From contig MJGA01000010.1 of NCBI GenBank assembly GCA_001910725.1, positions 248,001 to 312,000 on the forward strand: a stretch of DNA of 64,000 nt, in the 5' to 3' direction. This DNA is from Phanerodontia chrysosporium. Its lineage: Eukaryota; Basidiomycota; Agaricomycetes; Polyporales; Phanerochaetaceae. A model generated the notes under the pieces. The model searched no databases, had not been told where the DNA came from, and saw only the letters and a list, made by a program, of their open reading frames with translations. Positions 23,476-36,058 of this stretch are shown piece after piece (positions within the stretch are counted from its first letter, which is position 1; the number at the start of each line of letters is the position of its first letter). The position numbers and the translations under genes are program-made.

Positions 23476-26287
23476 CTAGCGAGGGTTGATGACGCTATCA
23501 CTGACCGTTGCACGACCTACACGAGGGTGCTGCAAACCCTGGTTACGGCGCCGCGCCGCGGCTACCTGCTCTTGACTCGGGCCGTCCAGTCGCCTGCTCT
23601 TACGAGGTGGCCCTTCGTGAGCATCCTCTCCTTCCTCGTGGATTGTGGGCATCGCAGGTGGAGCCTCAACCGCTTCAAGCAAGGCAATCATCTCCCGCTG
23701 TTGGTCCGAGAGCAGGCTCGTCCGCGACTTGAATGCGATGTGCGCGTTCTGGCCGGAGCGGAACACCTTGTTCTTGCGCAGGCCTCGGAAGATGTCCTCT
23801 GCCTGGGCGTAGAAGTCGGCATCGAACGCCACAGAGTACGGAATCGCTTTGGGAATGCCGCCCGCGGTGCTAGATGTAGCCGCAGTGTCCTGAGGGCGTG
23901 TTGCGCCCGTCGTCGCGTCGTCCCGCATCCGGGCCTCCGCAAAGATGTAGAGCTCCACAAGGTATTCCCGGTAGCTATTGAGCTGCTCGCATATCGCACG
24001 GAGGAGAGGGTGTAGCTGAGCCAGGTCGTACTGAAATGTGTTCGACCGCATCATGGTCTGGAGCCGGGCCGTTGGGTTATTGAACAGGTTCGCGGCCAAT
24101 TTCCTGCGTGCTAGCAAGTACCCTGCCCAATCCTGTTCGCTGATCGATGCGTCCCATCTGCTCATGTCGGAGCAGAGGATGATGTACAGCGCAAGCCAGA
24201 GGAGGGACTCCAGGTCGTGGAGTGGGTTGTGCCTGAACGGCGGGCGGCAGACAGGGAGAGTACCTTCCTGCACTTGAGGGTCTTCCTCATCCGAGCTTTC
24301 GCAGTCGTCGACCTTCCTCTTCATAGTACGTGTCATTTTGTCGAGCGACGCCTTCTTACGGTCCCTCGGATCTACGCGGGCAGCGCCCTGAGCAGCCTCA
24401 GTCTTGACTTCTCCGGTCTTGCTTCCGTCGTGCAGGTACTTATCAAGCTCCACTTCGATAGCCATGAAATATGCAGTGCCCTGGTTCGAGAGGTGAGAAC
24501 GTGATAGCATACATGCAGACAAAATACGTACCGTGCGCACATCATGCGTTCTATCGTCAGAGTGATGTTTGGCGTATTCTACGTCCGCCAAGACGCCTCG
24601 GCCGTCAACAATCAGCACATTACCAGCGCTGATGTCGCGGTGGACCCATCCACACTGGTGCATGGATTGTAGAACTGCAGGATGGTAAACAGAACGCCGG
24701 TGAGGAATAACCACGCACGAGACACGAACAGCCACATACCGGTCACTACATCCTCGATCGCACGGAAGGCATGACCCAGGTGCTCTGCTTCCATAATGGT
24801 CTTCCCGACTTCCTTGAACACGATCCGGTGGTGAACCTTCGCAGTGAACTTACGCGGGCCCGGCTTGTCGGATGGGACGTTGGTCGCTCCTCCTTGAGGC
24901 GGATGCTCCGTTCTGACAGTGTTGTCCTTCTTCGGATACTTCTTGACATCTATCGTGTACTTCGTCTCCGGGAGCGGTTCTCGTAGTATAGTGGTGCGCG
25001 TGTTGTCGGTACTACTGTTGTAGGCACGGATATCCGAGGAATTCTCGACGTGAAGGAGGCCGATGTCAAATGCCATCCGGTCAGTTTCATCTGTTGCTGA
25101 CTTGCGTATCTCCCTGAGGATAGTCGCCTCCCGGTCACGGTCGGCGTCGACCCAGGAGTCTTTGAGCACTAGAATGGGGCCTACTTCTGTGCCATTCTTC
25201 CTGTTTAGCTTGCGAACCTCCCAGACACGTGTACCTCGGCCACGAATAGCCTCAGCGCCGATATTTGAGATGAGACGCTGAGTGCGATACCATGTCTTGC
25301 CAACGCGAATCTCAAACTGCGGACCTCCATCTCGATCCAGCGTTGGCAATCGCTCGATAGTGTGGTCGAAACCGAGGTTCTCCTTCGACGAGAACGAAAT
25401 ACGAAGCACAAAGTCGATGACCTTCTCGATGTCCTAAGGTCTCGGTGAGCACGCGAAATGCAAAGAAGATGAGTACGCACTGTCACGAAATTGATGGGGT
25501 AAGACACCAGGACATCGGAGCGACTGGCTACCCAGAGGCGCATGCGGGTGTTTTCAATAGTGAAACCGATCACGAAGCGTCGGCGCGCGTCCTCGCGCAG
25601 GGTGTGTGTCAGCGACCACAGTATCTGCGTTGCGTTCTGTAGTAGCCAAATCACTGAGTTACATGTGGTTCGAAACCTACGGTAAATGCCACTACTTACC
25701 TGGTTCCTCTCGCTTTCGCTATCATCCTTCTTGGACTCGGCAGGAACAACCACGTCAATCCATCGAGGATGTTTTCGATCCACGGGGACTTCGTTCAACA
25801 GAAAGTACCCATCTGGTTTTGATTTACTGTCCCGTGTCGAGGAGATAGGCACGGTCCTGGGGTTGCAAACAAACTCTGTTCCTTGCTTAGCAGTTGACTC
25901 GCTCGCTCTGCGTATAGCGGAGAAGACTTTCGGTAAGTCGGAGAAGACCTTGTCTTCATCGGCGGTGTGCAGTTTCGGTTGGCACTGTGCGAATTTCGTC
26001 CAGCAGACCTGGTCTTGCACCTTGGTCAGGGTTCCGTTCGCCACCAGGTTCGCGATGATGTCGTTCGTCTTGAACTGCTTCGGCCTGGGAGGGAGAATCG
26101 CCCGCTGAAAGTACTCCCATTCGACCTGATGCACGGTCTCTTGCAGATCGTCGAGGACGAGGTGGCGTAGTTGCTCTGTGGCAAGGTCCGTCGGCGTGCT
26201 GACAACCTTTCGCGCCTGAGCAGGAGTGTGAGAGACATTTGAGATGATTTGTTTCTGGGTCTGCGCACGGGTATTAGGCCCGGCCAT
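23476..26287 (-). CDS. FunK1 protein kinase, intact (861 aa)
   Basis: Five exons: 26287-25700, 25636-25481, 25433-24740, 24674-24532, 24480-23476 (2586 nt, in frame throughout). Exon 1 has FVCNPRTVPISSTRD and ends VVVPAESKKDDSESERNQ. Exon 2 has LREDARRRFVIGFTIENT. Exon 3 has IRGRGTRVWEVRKL, LVLKDSW (ATP-site lysine candidate) and HHRIVFKEVG. Exon 4 has WVHRDISAGN and DVEYAKHH. Exon 5 has GTAYFMAIEV, RKVDDCESSDEED (acidic), FRHNPLHDLESLLW and a basic patch PRKSRRLDGPS near the end. The locus at 49573-52380 is its recent duplicate, including about 190 bp of promoter. Confidence 0.92.
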
Positions 26288-26331
26288 GATGAGAGAGGGA
26301 GTTGTGACCTCTCTGATCTGGCTCGGTGAGT

Positions 26332-26358
26332 CTTATAAGCCTCGTAGCAAGTGGCCAT
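26332..26358 (-). promoter_or_regulatory. FunK1-type core promoter
   Basis: Gene strand ATGGCCACTT (GGCC at 26353-26356), then CTTATAAG (26332-26339), about 45 bases before the ATG at 26287. The copy in front of 49573 is nearly identical over the whole interval. Confidence 0.55.
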
Positions 26359-26359
26359 T

Positions 26360-26784
26360 GCTGATGCAGGACGCTTCAAAGCGTTGGGCATTGTCAGAGA
26401 GAGGTGGCCGCCGACGGGTGGTGAGGAGAGGGAACAAAGGCAAGATAAACCACGAATTACCAAACCTGGAAACACCCCGGACAATTCCAGCTCCGCGATC
26501 GACCTCAGCCAACCGTTGCATTTCGCTGCCATTGGCCTCGCAAAGGAGACACAACATCTCCGCATCGCTGTCTATGTGAGCACCGTCAATATTGCAGCAG
26601 GTGACAGACTTGCATACTTCTGCGCGGCTTGCGTCGGACCTACTTTGTGGCCAGTAGCAACGGCGTAGAAATCGCGAAACTCACGTAAGCATGCTAAATC
26701 GGAAGGAATAAGATTCACATATAGATCTGCGACGCAGACGACGTAGTCCTAGTAGGCAATTCAAATGCACCCTTTTCACAGTCT
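26360..26784. other. Intergenic between two FunK1 genes
   Basis: The part up to about 26475 is homologous to 49385-49500 (duplicated promoter). The remainder shows nothing recognisable. Confidence 0.45.
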
Positions 26785-29427
26785 TCAGTCTCGTACACTC
26801 CGCTTCAGCGTCCTGGGAGCCTCAGGAGCCTCCGGGACGTTCCCATTGCTACGAGGGCCGCCAACGCAGCCGAACGAGCGAGGCGTTCCGTCTCGACCTG
26901 CTCTTGCAGATTTTCCATCTCCCGAATTCGCTCGGCCAAGAGGGTGGTGCGCGGCTGAAACCAGATGAGCTTCCCGTTGAGATAGAGGTAGCGAGGCTCC
27001 CGTTCGGATACAATCTTGCCAAAGACCCGGTGGAAGGCGGCGTACAGGTTCTTGTCCCATGCGACCGAGAACGGGATCGCAGGCGGTTGATCCTCAGGGC
27101 TCGCTTCACCCTGAGCCCGGGCCGCTTGGTGCTTGGTCATCCGCTCGATAGCTTTCTCTCCGGCGGTGTATTCCGCGTCCCGATAGGCCTTGCCCAAGGC
27201 GATACGGAGTGGGTCGAGCTGCCAGAAGACTGCCTCGAGGACTGGATGTAGCTTCGTAATCTCGGTGTACAGGGCCGGGCTATCAAAAGACATGGTCTTC
27301 CACCTGAACGTGTCGCTATTGAAGAGCTGCGCGGATAGATGAGCGCGGTTCAGTAGGAGAGTGCCCCAGTCGCATCCCGGCAGGTTCTCGAACTGCGGGA
27401 GCTTGGTGCTAGCGAGCAGATACCAGCTGAGCCAGAGCACGGACTCCAGATCATGCAGCGGATTATGCCGGAACGGCATAAGATATGGCTGCATAGAAGA
27501 ATAGCCAACTGAAATGGGTGGTGAGTTGGCCCCTGGGATGCGATCCGGCGACGCACTGCAGGCCGCATTAGGCTCTTCATCTCCAGAGTCGGAATCCCGA
27601 GCACCAAGTCTTGGCCGCTTGGCAGCTGGGTAGCCACCGTCATCTTCCACCACGCGTGTGGAGTCGTCCCCGGTACAGCGAGCTTCCCACTGTCGCTGAT
27701 ATTACTCCTGATGAAGGAGGATTTGTAGTGGCCTTGCTTGACTTCGACAGCCATGAAAGGTTCTGTCCCCTGGAGAACATGATAAGTGTGACGCTTGACA
27801 GGCATAGAAATGGAATGCTTGCCGTTCTGGCATCGTGTGTAGTAGTGTCGGTGTCTCGCTTCGCGAACTCCAAGTCCGCTAACTTCCCGTAGTTATCGTG
27901 GATAAGAACGTTTCCCGTGCTCACATCGCGATGGACCCATCCGCACGCATGCATTACTCCAAGAACTGGCCAGAAAATGAGCTCGATGGTCAGAACAAGG
28001 GCGGACTGGTACGTACCAGTAACGACATCTTTGAGCGCCCAGAACGCGTGCTGCAACACCTTGACCTCAAGTATCGTTATCCCGACCTCTTCGAAGACTG
28101 TTCGGTAGTGGACACGCCGAGGGCACGCAGTGAGCTTCTCCTGTAGTGAGTGTTCGATGGCAAGGGCACGTTTCAGCGGACTCTTGGTCTTGAGGGTGGC
28201 GTCGTCCTCGATATCCTTCTTGATGATTGAATACGGCTTCGGTGCTGAGATGCCCCCACCATAGATGACTGTATGCGTGTCGTCGGGCTCCCCGTTCCTC
28301 GCCAGTACGTCCCCCGAGTGAGCGACATGCAGCAAATGCCGCGCAAACACATCGGCATCTGCTTGGCTCCTGGCGGAGGCACGGACCTGTCGGAGCAGCT
28401 CTGGCTCGCGCAGTAGGCCGTGATAGACCCATGCGTCCTTGAGTACCAGGGAGGGGCCAAATTCCTCGCCGTTCTCGTCCAGCTCTCGGACCTCCCAGAC
28501 TCTCGTCCCCCGACCCTGTATCGTGTGCGCTCCGATGGAAGAGATGAGGCGTTGCGTGCGGTACACCTTTCCGCTGACCTCGATGTCGTACTGAAGGCCA
28601 CCAGCGAGGTTGCTGGACCCGGTAAGTCTGATGGTGCTGTCCATGCCGAGGTCGCGCGCGTCGGCCCACATCAGTCGCAGAAACAGCTCGGCAACAAGCT
28701 CTGCCTCCTGTTGCGACATTGCCGAGTATGTGAGAAAGATGGTTCGTGAGAGCAGGAGGCAATGATTACACGCTTACCGCAAGAAAGTCGATTGGGGATG
28801 AGGCGAGAATGTGAGATCGGCTGGCGTACCATACGCGGAGCTGAAAGCCCTCCTCAATGGAGAGACCAAAAACGAAACGACGCCGCGCGTCCTCGCGCAT
28901 GATATGGCCAAGCAACGAGAGCAGACTTGTGGCGCTCTGTATTCCATAAGAGAGGCATCCTACAGAGGGCTTACAGCACTCACTTCGTGTTGAGACTCAG
29001 AATCATCGTCCCCCATGTGCCCTGCAGGTATTGCAATGTCGTGCCATCGGATTGGTGTCGCTGCGTTGCTCTCGGTAGTGTGGTCCGCGCAGTCGAAGGT
29101 GAACAGCGCGTATGGCTGTCCTCCGGATCCAGGCTTCAGTGCCACCGTGGGACTACCTCTTATCTGAGGAGATTCTGTGCCATTGTAATGGGCAAGATGT
29201 GCAGACGCCGACGCGATATTCACGAGGATAGCGATAGCCTGGTGATCCTCGACACGCTGGCCCGATGACTGCTCATCATCAGCAACGGTGGCCCAGCGCA
29301 GCTCGCCGTTACACGTGCCAATGTGCCCCGAGCTTTTCAAGCTGTTCATAGTCACTTTGATATCGATTCGTTCGTGGAGTGGCGGGAGCAGGAAGTCCAT
29401 GAAGTAGTCCCAATTGACCTCGGTCAT
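26785..29427 (-). CDS. FunK1 protein kinase, 5' end altered, frame breaks in exon 5
   Basis: Exons approximately 29427-28984, 28936-28778, 28707-28017, 27965-27823, 27769-26785. Exon 1 begins at MTEVNWDYFMDFLLPP, matching the middle of exon 1 of the gene at 14532-17335; the first 50 or so codons of the family are missing or unrecognisable. Exon 2 has MREDARRRFVFGLSIEE. Exon 3 has GRGTRVWEVREL and LVLKDAW. Exon 4 has WVHRDVSTGN and DLEFAKRD. The intron after exon 4 appears to use a GC donor (ACG|GCAAGC at 27822) where the paralogue has GT. Exon 5 loses one base in a G4 run near 27675 and two bases near 26850 relative to the paralogue. PAAKRPRLGARDSDSGDEE repeats the basic-acidic pattern. Probably a recently damaged or misassembled copy. 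Confidence 0.75.
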
Positions 29428-30590
29428 TCGCGGCTGCTCGCAACGGGAGCGTCGTTCAGCATATCACTAGACATATGGAAGGCAAGAGACCTGTGCGCGA
29501 GTTGAAGAAGCCCCATCAGCTGTTGACACAGTGCGGCACCAAGTCGGAAATTCGCTCTGTACTCACCGAGTCCACGAGAGGTTCAACTTCGGCGAAGTCT
29601 ACGGTGGTGGCAGTGGGAAGAGCTTGAAGCAGCTCGCAGTGGGATATTCGTGTTGTTGACGCTTCGCTTTGTTAGTCTTTGCGAGCAAAAGGGATAGCTG
29701 AAGGCATAGCCGCAGTCGTCGTGTACAAATGTGGTTCAAGGCAGACGATCTTCCCTTGCGCCGTTCCAAGCCGAGATCACTGATGGGTGATCCAATTGAT
29801 GCCACCATGCCCCGCCGCGCGCCAAACACAAGTACGTGTCTTGCAGTGTTGCACGCGAGGCTGCCCCGTAGGTGCAGTGTACTGAAGTGCTCCTAATTTG
29901 CGGATGAACTAGGTATACAACCTATTCGACATACAGCTACTCGAAGAGCCGACGGTGTGGCCTCTCTGTGCCAGCCACATTTCCCAGTCCAGGCGTTGCC
30001 GGCATCGCGAAGTTGCTCTTTGAGAAGAGAGGAGTTGGGGGCCGTCGCCACGTTTGAGAGGATCAGTGATAAGCCCTTGCAACGCGGCGGCGTAGAGGTG
30101 GTCTTCCATTTTTGTGGCCAAGGCGAATGCTGGGAAAGGTCATTTCGTGTGCTGTATTGTCAGAGGCCTGATATCGGTTCAATATGGGGCGCCAACAGCA
30201 TCCAGAAGAGTCCCCGAGCCATTTGGTCACCAGCACTCATGAATGCGGTGTGCTATGCAGGTGTGGTGCGCGTTATTGGTTGCTGCGGACCGTCTCGAGT
30301 AATAAAGTGGCCGTCACTGGGCATTTGAATGCCGACAGCCTGTTGCCAGACAGATGCCCGGATTTAAATGAATTCAGACATTACATGTTGATGAAAAGCA
30401 CGTAGAGATATCTTTGTGTCCGTGGTACCGGGAACGGACAGGGTTCAGCTTGCCCGCAGGGCGCGCCTGTGTCGGAGTTGAATTGACGATGTGCGCGCTC
30501 CCGTTTTGGCAAGTCTCGTTCAACTCACCTTCATCCCTTTCATCACGGCCACCTTGGCCACTTCTTCGCATACACCCAGTATAGAAACGC
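29428..30590. other. Intergenic with repeat fragment
   Basis: 1.2 kb between divergent FunK1 loci. Contains the partial dispersed repeat at 29765-29830. No coding signal found. Confidence 0.4.
29765..29830 (+). repeat. Dispersed repeat, partial copy 3
   Basis: Resembles 19361-19430: both read ccgagatcac-tgatg, then a diverged stretch, then gccaccatgccccgccgc (copy 1 has gccaccacggcccgccgc). Roughly 75% by eye, so less certain than the other two copies. Confidence 0.45.
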
Positions 30591-30596
30591 AAAGCG

Positions 30597-30616
30597 TACG
30601 GCCATGATACATAAAG
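30597..30616 (+). promoter_or_regulatory. FunK1-type core promoter
   Basis: ACGGCCATG (30598-30606) directly followed by ATACATAAAG (30607-30616), about 40 bases before the ATG at 30657. Spacing is tighter than in the other copies and the GGCC box is weaker. Confidence 0.4.
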
Positions 30617-30656
30617 AGAGCCATGCAAAATGTGAGACGCTGTCATTCTCACCATC

Positions 30657-33372
30657 ATGGCTCAGCCTCAGAGTGCGCCTCATATCCCCCTCCTCAATTC
30701 CTCGAATGTTTTCTCTCATCTTCACTTCAAGGCTACCTTGAGCGCACCTTCAGATACAAGTATCCCGGGCCAGAAGAAGCTCGTGCTTGACGACCTTCAG
30801 GAAAAGGTCCCCGAGCAGGAGTGGCAATTCTTCGAGACGAACGTTCTTCCCCCATTACCCAACTTCGTTACGGTCGACAATGTCATCAGCAGGCTCGAGG
30901 AGCAGAAGGCTGTCACGCGGAAACATGGCCGCCTAGTATGGTCCGAATTTGAACTGGGCGGTCCCAAGACATACCGCGACCCGCCGCTTCGGAAAACGGA
31001 GAACGAGATATTCAAGAAAATCCAGGCCATTGCGACCGCGATCAAGAAGGCCACTGGCAAGACTCACCGAGCAGAGAGACTCTTTCGTTGCAACCCGAAC
31101 AGGACACCAGAGTCCGAGAGCAGGGATAACAATACGAGACCGGATGGGTACTTCCTGCGCAACCCCAAAGAGGGCTCGGTGGATGTCAAGAACCCCCTCT
31201 GGTACAACATCGTGGTCCCGTGCGAGTTCAAGGTCGAGGGCTCGGAGAAGGACAAGAACAGGGTACGTGTTAAGCCCCCTCTCGCTCGCCCAGACGGACT
31301 GAACTTTTGGTCAGAACTGGTCTCAGATTCTGTGGTCGCTCAATCATCTCATGCGAGAAGATCCAACTCGCCGGTTTGTAATCGGCTTCACCATCGAGGC
31401 AACCGAACTGCGTGTATGGTTCGCAAGTCGCTCTGACGTGATGGTCTCCCTCCCGGTCGATTTCACGAAGGTGAGGGCCTTGTTCGTCCACCGCTTGCGA
31501 ATCTAACACTTCCATGTCCTTAGGACGTCAGACGTGTCGTCGACTTCTTTCTTCGTCTGCAGTTTGCGGACGATTGCGAACTCGGTATAGACAAGACCAT
31601 CACTCGCCTCAGCACGCTCGACAGCACGGGTCGCGTCCAGTACGACATTCGCGTTGGCGACAAGACGTACCGGACTCAGCGGCTCGTTTCTTCCATCGGC
31701 GCCGAGGCCATCCGAGGCAGGGGTACACGCGTGTGGGAAGTGAGGGAGCTCGATAGTTCTGGGAAAGAGACGGGTCCCTCGGTCATCCTGAAAGACTTCT
31801 GGGCGGACGTCAAGAGACAACGCGAAGTAACAATCAATCACAAGATACGCGACAGCGCAGCGATAGACGAGGATCACGCAAGGGAGTTGAAGGGCTGTCT
31901 TCTCACCCCCTTGAACTGGTGGGATGTCGAGGCGGACGGAAGGCCAGACACCACTCGCTCGCTCATGCTCAATGGGAAGGAGCCCAACGCTGCGCGCACA
32001 GTACATGTGAAGAAGGACCTCGACGCCACCAGGCGGGTCGTTCAGACCATGCCGCCTGAAGGAACTATGTCAGACATTCCAACCGCTGAGACTGAACAGG
32101 TCGTATACGGCGAGAAGATTCACCACCGTGCCATATTCGAGGAGGTAGGCACCACGATTATGGATGCTGGGACCCTATCAAAAGCATTTGACTACCTCGC
32201 CAATGTTGCCACATGTAAGTATCATACCTCCTTTAGAGTGTACCACTTGTTCTGACGGCCTCATGCTCCCAGCCTTGTATGCCTTGCACGAAGCTGGGTG
32301 GGTGCACCGGGACATCAGCGCCGGCAACATCATCATCTACAAGGATCAGGTTAAGTTGGCAGACATCGAGTACGCGAAGGAGGAATCGGACCATGTCCGA
32401 CACGACGTGCGCACGGTATGTCTTGCATTATTACCAGAGATCGAATGGCGATATAACATACTGCATCATTCAGGGCACGGTCTTCTTCATGTCTGCCGAA
32501 GTATACTACGGCTCATATTTCCTCGTTGAGTCTTCTAACCCCACGGGACTGGACCCCATCGCGGAAAAGGTTCCTCGACCCGTCAAGCCAAAGCGATTCA
32601 AGATGACCGGCCGCAACGCCAGGAAGCTTGGCCTGTCGTCAAAAAAGCAGAGCGTGGATAAGAAGAAGAAGAATACGTTCCAGCACAACCCGTTACACGA
32701 CATGGAATCCGTGCTCTGGCTGGGACTGTACATCGTGCTATGCGCAGTACTAAAGCTTGAGCGACCCCCAGACATGTCGGAGCAGGATTGGCAGCAGTAC
32801 GAAGACGCTCGGACCGCCTCGCTGCCGACCTCTTCCACAATCCGGGAACGAGGATGAACGTCATGACGTCCGACGGAAACTTCCTGTCCAAGCTCTCCGG
32901 CTCCATCCACGCGTCCAAGATATCTGCGAAGCGCTGGACATCGCTCGCGCGGCCCTGAGCAAGGTGTACCGAATCGTCGAACGCGACCCGCTCTATCTGA
33001 CCTTCAGCACGATCCTCTCCATCGAAGTTGCACTCCCCACCAACCCGGACGACACGATGCCCTGCATCATCTCTTCGCTGCGGTCTTTTGGAGATCGCGA
33101 ACGAGCTTTCGGGTGAAAACGACATCGCCTTCGAGAAGCGGCTCAGCTTCGCCGAGCAGAGGCAGAAGATGGAAGCCCTCCGCCAGGCCGAGGAGGAACG
33201 CGCCGCAGCCGACGCGGAGAAGACGAGCAAGGAGCCTACAGGCCAACGGAAGGCACGCCGCGGGAAGTCCAAGGCGCTCGAGCTGGACCCGGAGGCTCTT
33301 CAGAGAATCCAGACGTACAGGGAGAAGCTCCGGAAGCCAGCAGGCCCCGTCAGCGAGAACGCTCTCATTTAG
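30657..33372 (+). CDS. FunK1 protein kinase, four one-base breaks in last exon (832 aa if corrected)
   Basis: Exons 30657-31262, 31315-31470, 31524-32214, 32273-32415, 32474-33372. Exons 1-4 are open. Exon 3 has IRGRGTRVWEVREL and VILKDFW, exon 4 WVHRDISAGN and DIEYAKEE, exon 5 GTVFFMSAEV and QHNPLHDMESVLW. Compared base by base with the paralogue at 19727-22442, exon 5 lacks single bases at about 32812 (GG for GGG), 32899 (GGC-TCC for GGACTCC), 33062 (CCC-TG) and 33088 (TGG-AG). Adding one base at each gives 2499 nt in frame to the same final residues (PAGPVSENAL). All four are losses. Either an artefact or the tail is truly lost, leaving the kinase core cut shortly after the ESVLW helix. 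Confidence 0.85.
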
Positions 33373-33784
33373 TGCAAGGGCGACAGACGACTGTCCTGTG
33401 CATTGCCCGACTTGCTTCTGTTTGCATTTGTCACCGTGATGTACTTAAAATCCACGTGTGATGAACGTATGCATATAATCATACCTATGATATTTTTGGC
33501 CAACAACGACGGACTATGCACGATGCAGCGGATAGCATTTTCTCCGTGCAGCGCCTTCCGACGTATTTCGAACAGTATCCTACAGCGCATTTGCCACCGT
33601 ATGATATTGCCGGAGTGATGTGGGCTTCACTCAGGATCTCACGCCAACTGAGCGTTCGGGTTTCCATGCCAAGCTAGTAGGGCTACACCGGTAGAGAACG
33701 CTACTGATGACTTTGAAATGTGTCGAAGAGATAGTGCCACGCGTTTGTACACCAGATCACTGAGCGAAACTGTTCATGGACTGC
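33373..33784. other. Convergent intergenic region
   Basis: No open frame with recognisable content between the FunK1 gene and the 3' end of the PLC-like gene. Confidence 0.4.
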
Positions 33785-35141
33785 TTAGAGGCCGTTCAAC
33801 AGGTTTACGGCTTGCATGCCCTGCCCGATGTCCACAAAGTCGAGAAGGACAAAGTTCGGCGGCCGGCCTGCAGAGAACTGCTCGCAGCCTGCGGCGTTGG
33901 CCAAGATACTGTGACACGAGTCAGTGGCTGTTTTGGCCCCGGTGAATAGACACTTACGAGCTGACGCTGTTCGTCGTACCAGCATCATCAGGGTCGCTGA
34001 TGATGATGCCCGTCCCGAAGAGGTCCTTGTTGAGCGAGTGGTTGATCATGTACATGTGGTCCGTCGTGTCCAGCGGGCCTGCGATGCGGTCTACCTTGCA
34101 GGGGAAGCTCGGGTCGGTGACACTGAAGGGCGTCTCCCAGATCTGCCGGACAGGTCAGCCGGCGACCCCTTGTAGCGCGTCACAAACAGCAACGTACCAT
34201 CTCGAACTCGGGAAGGAGGTATGGAACGCTGCGATCCGTATCCGCGCCATGGTCGAGGAACACGATGAGGCGCTTTCCGCTATCGATGAGTTCCCCGAGC
34301 GTCGGCCACTGTGCCCTGGCCTTAGCACGCGCGGCTCTGCAGACTGGCTCAGAAGCACTCACGTCACTCTGCTTCATGGGGACCGTCGGCGGCGTGTACA
34401 CGAAGTCAACAATGCCCGAGTTTTCGAAGGCCGGCGCCCAGACATCAGGGAGCGACGCGCCGTCCGGGTTCGTGAAGATGAAGGTGAGGACCTCGTTCGG
34501 GTTCGCGCGCAGCCAACCGTCGATCACCGAGAGGTAGTCTTGGACAGTGCCGTAGTCGTAGAGCCAACAGCCTATGTGCTATGATGAGTTAACCCATGGA
34601 GTCTCGCAAAGAGGAAGAGACAGACTGGTATGGCAGAAGTGCAGCTCTCCGTCAATGTCGTTTCTAGGCGGTGAAAGGCATTAGAGTAGTATCGCGAAAG
34701 CGGAAACGAGAATAGTCACATATGTGACTGGGCCTGGAGCAGCCGAGCCCCAACGTTGAGTTGCCCGATCATGTCGACTTCCTGGTCGGCTGCCACTGAT
34801 GCAGAGGTTACATGCGCCCCTGAAATCGACGTGGAAGGTATCTTACGGTCCAGAGGATTGTCACTATAGGCAAAGGAATCATGTGCTGTTTTGCCAGTGA
34901 GCCAAACTGCAGCCGGACGAAGTTCGTGGCACACTCACCACCTAGGAAGGTGACGCTTCCGTAACTGCGGCTACAGAGCTCTGCGTGCCCGTTGCAGACC
35001 GTTGCCCTTGACCAAAACGGTTAGCAATATGTTCAACATTGCTTCTGGATGTCAGCCTCACCGCTTTTCTGGAGTCGGCAGAGCGGAGACAAGACTGCCT
35101 GCGATGGTTACGAGAGGGAGAGCGAGGAGAAGAAAGTACAT
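33785..35141 (-). CDS. Secreted PLC-like phosphodiesterase (PI-PLC X-type fold)
   Basis: Start at 35141 gives a clear signal peptide: MYFLLLALPLVTIAGSLVSA, likely cleaved after A-L/A. The next exon (about 35025-34950) reads TVCNGHAELCSRSYGSVTFLG, joined to AHDSFAYSDNPLD after a short intron; this AHDS is the conserved catalytic-His region of fungal PLC-like phosphodiesterases. Then ADQEVDMIGQLNVGARLLQ, NDIDGELHFCHTS (metal/active-site region), the exon with VIDGWLRANPNEVLTFIFTN, and LIVFLDHGADTD. The last exon ends VDIGQGMQAVNLLNGL at the stop at 33785. I count about eight short exons, without fixing every boundary. Expected to act outside the cell or at the wall on phosphodiester or lipid substrates; the real substrate of these fungal proteins is not known. 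Appears intact. Confidence 0.82.
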
Positions 35142-36058
35142 GTTGTCCGAGGCTCCGGGGATGGGCTGGCTGAGTCCGAGACGTCGACCAAGCTCGCCTT
35201 CGTCCTTTATACGAGGATGAACCCCAGGAACATCGCTCGGCACTAGTAGCACACATGGTGTAGCATGCAGAATGTTCGCTGAGACCACGCAGCGCTGTGG
35301 CTGCCTTTACACAAGACAGTCAAATTGTCGTTGAGGGAGGATTCGGGAAGGCAGTGGCACATGGGGCGAGCTTCGCGGCCATCTGCTCTGCGGATGGTAC
35401 ACGGCCGGTGCTGCCCGTGTCAGGCATAGTGAGCCTTCAGATATGCCGACACCACGTTAAACGTGCATCAGTCGACGCGAGGCCCTATAGCTTAACGAAC
35501 CAGGCTTCCCAATATCGAGGTGATGCGAGCAGCTCGGTTGGGTAGCCTGGGGCGCTGAGCCACGGCGAAGATGCAGCGCATGACTTGCAACGTCATAGCC
35601 AGCTGCAAGTGTACTCAGCAGCGTGGTGGCGTGTTGTTCTGCCAAAGTACGCTGAATGCAACGATGTTAGCTTGTTCGTCCAAACGTTTACTCCCGAAAC
35701 TTTTGAGAACCTCACCTCGGGCCGCAGGAAAATGAGACTTTCTGCCACAAGGACCTGCTCCGGCTTTACTGTCAACATCGAGTATATGACACTAGGCCCG
35801 GTGTCAAGATGTCAGACCAAGTTGCCAGGCCCTCGAGAACGCCAGGGGCTCGAGTGGTTCTGGAGGCGTGATGGCGGTCCGGAAGCAAGCTCCGCCAGGA
35901 ACCTTGGTGCCTTTTCATGCTAGCAGCGACCACCGCTGACGGGCAATCATGCGCACCGGCACACCCACGCCTCCTGGTCTCAGCCTTCACTCGCAAATTG
36001 CCCAATCTTCGACATCTAGCAAGAAACCTGTTTAACTGCCCCTCTTGCAAGCATCTCC
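35142..36058. other. Divergent promoter region, no gene seen
   Basis: 917 bases between the divergently transcribed PLC-like gene and the alpha/beta hydrolase. Nothing recognisable. Confidence 0.4.

Noticed and set aside
13050..33372. CRISPR array or bacterial-type defence island suggested by repeated kinase-like genes
   Set aside because: No spaced direct repeats; genes have spliceosomal introns and are fungal kinases.
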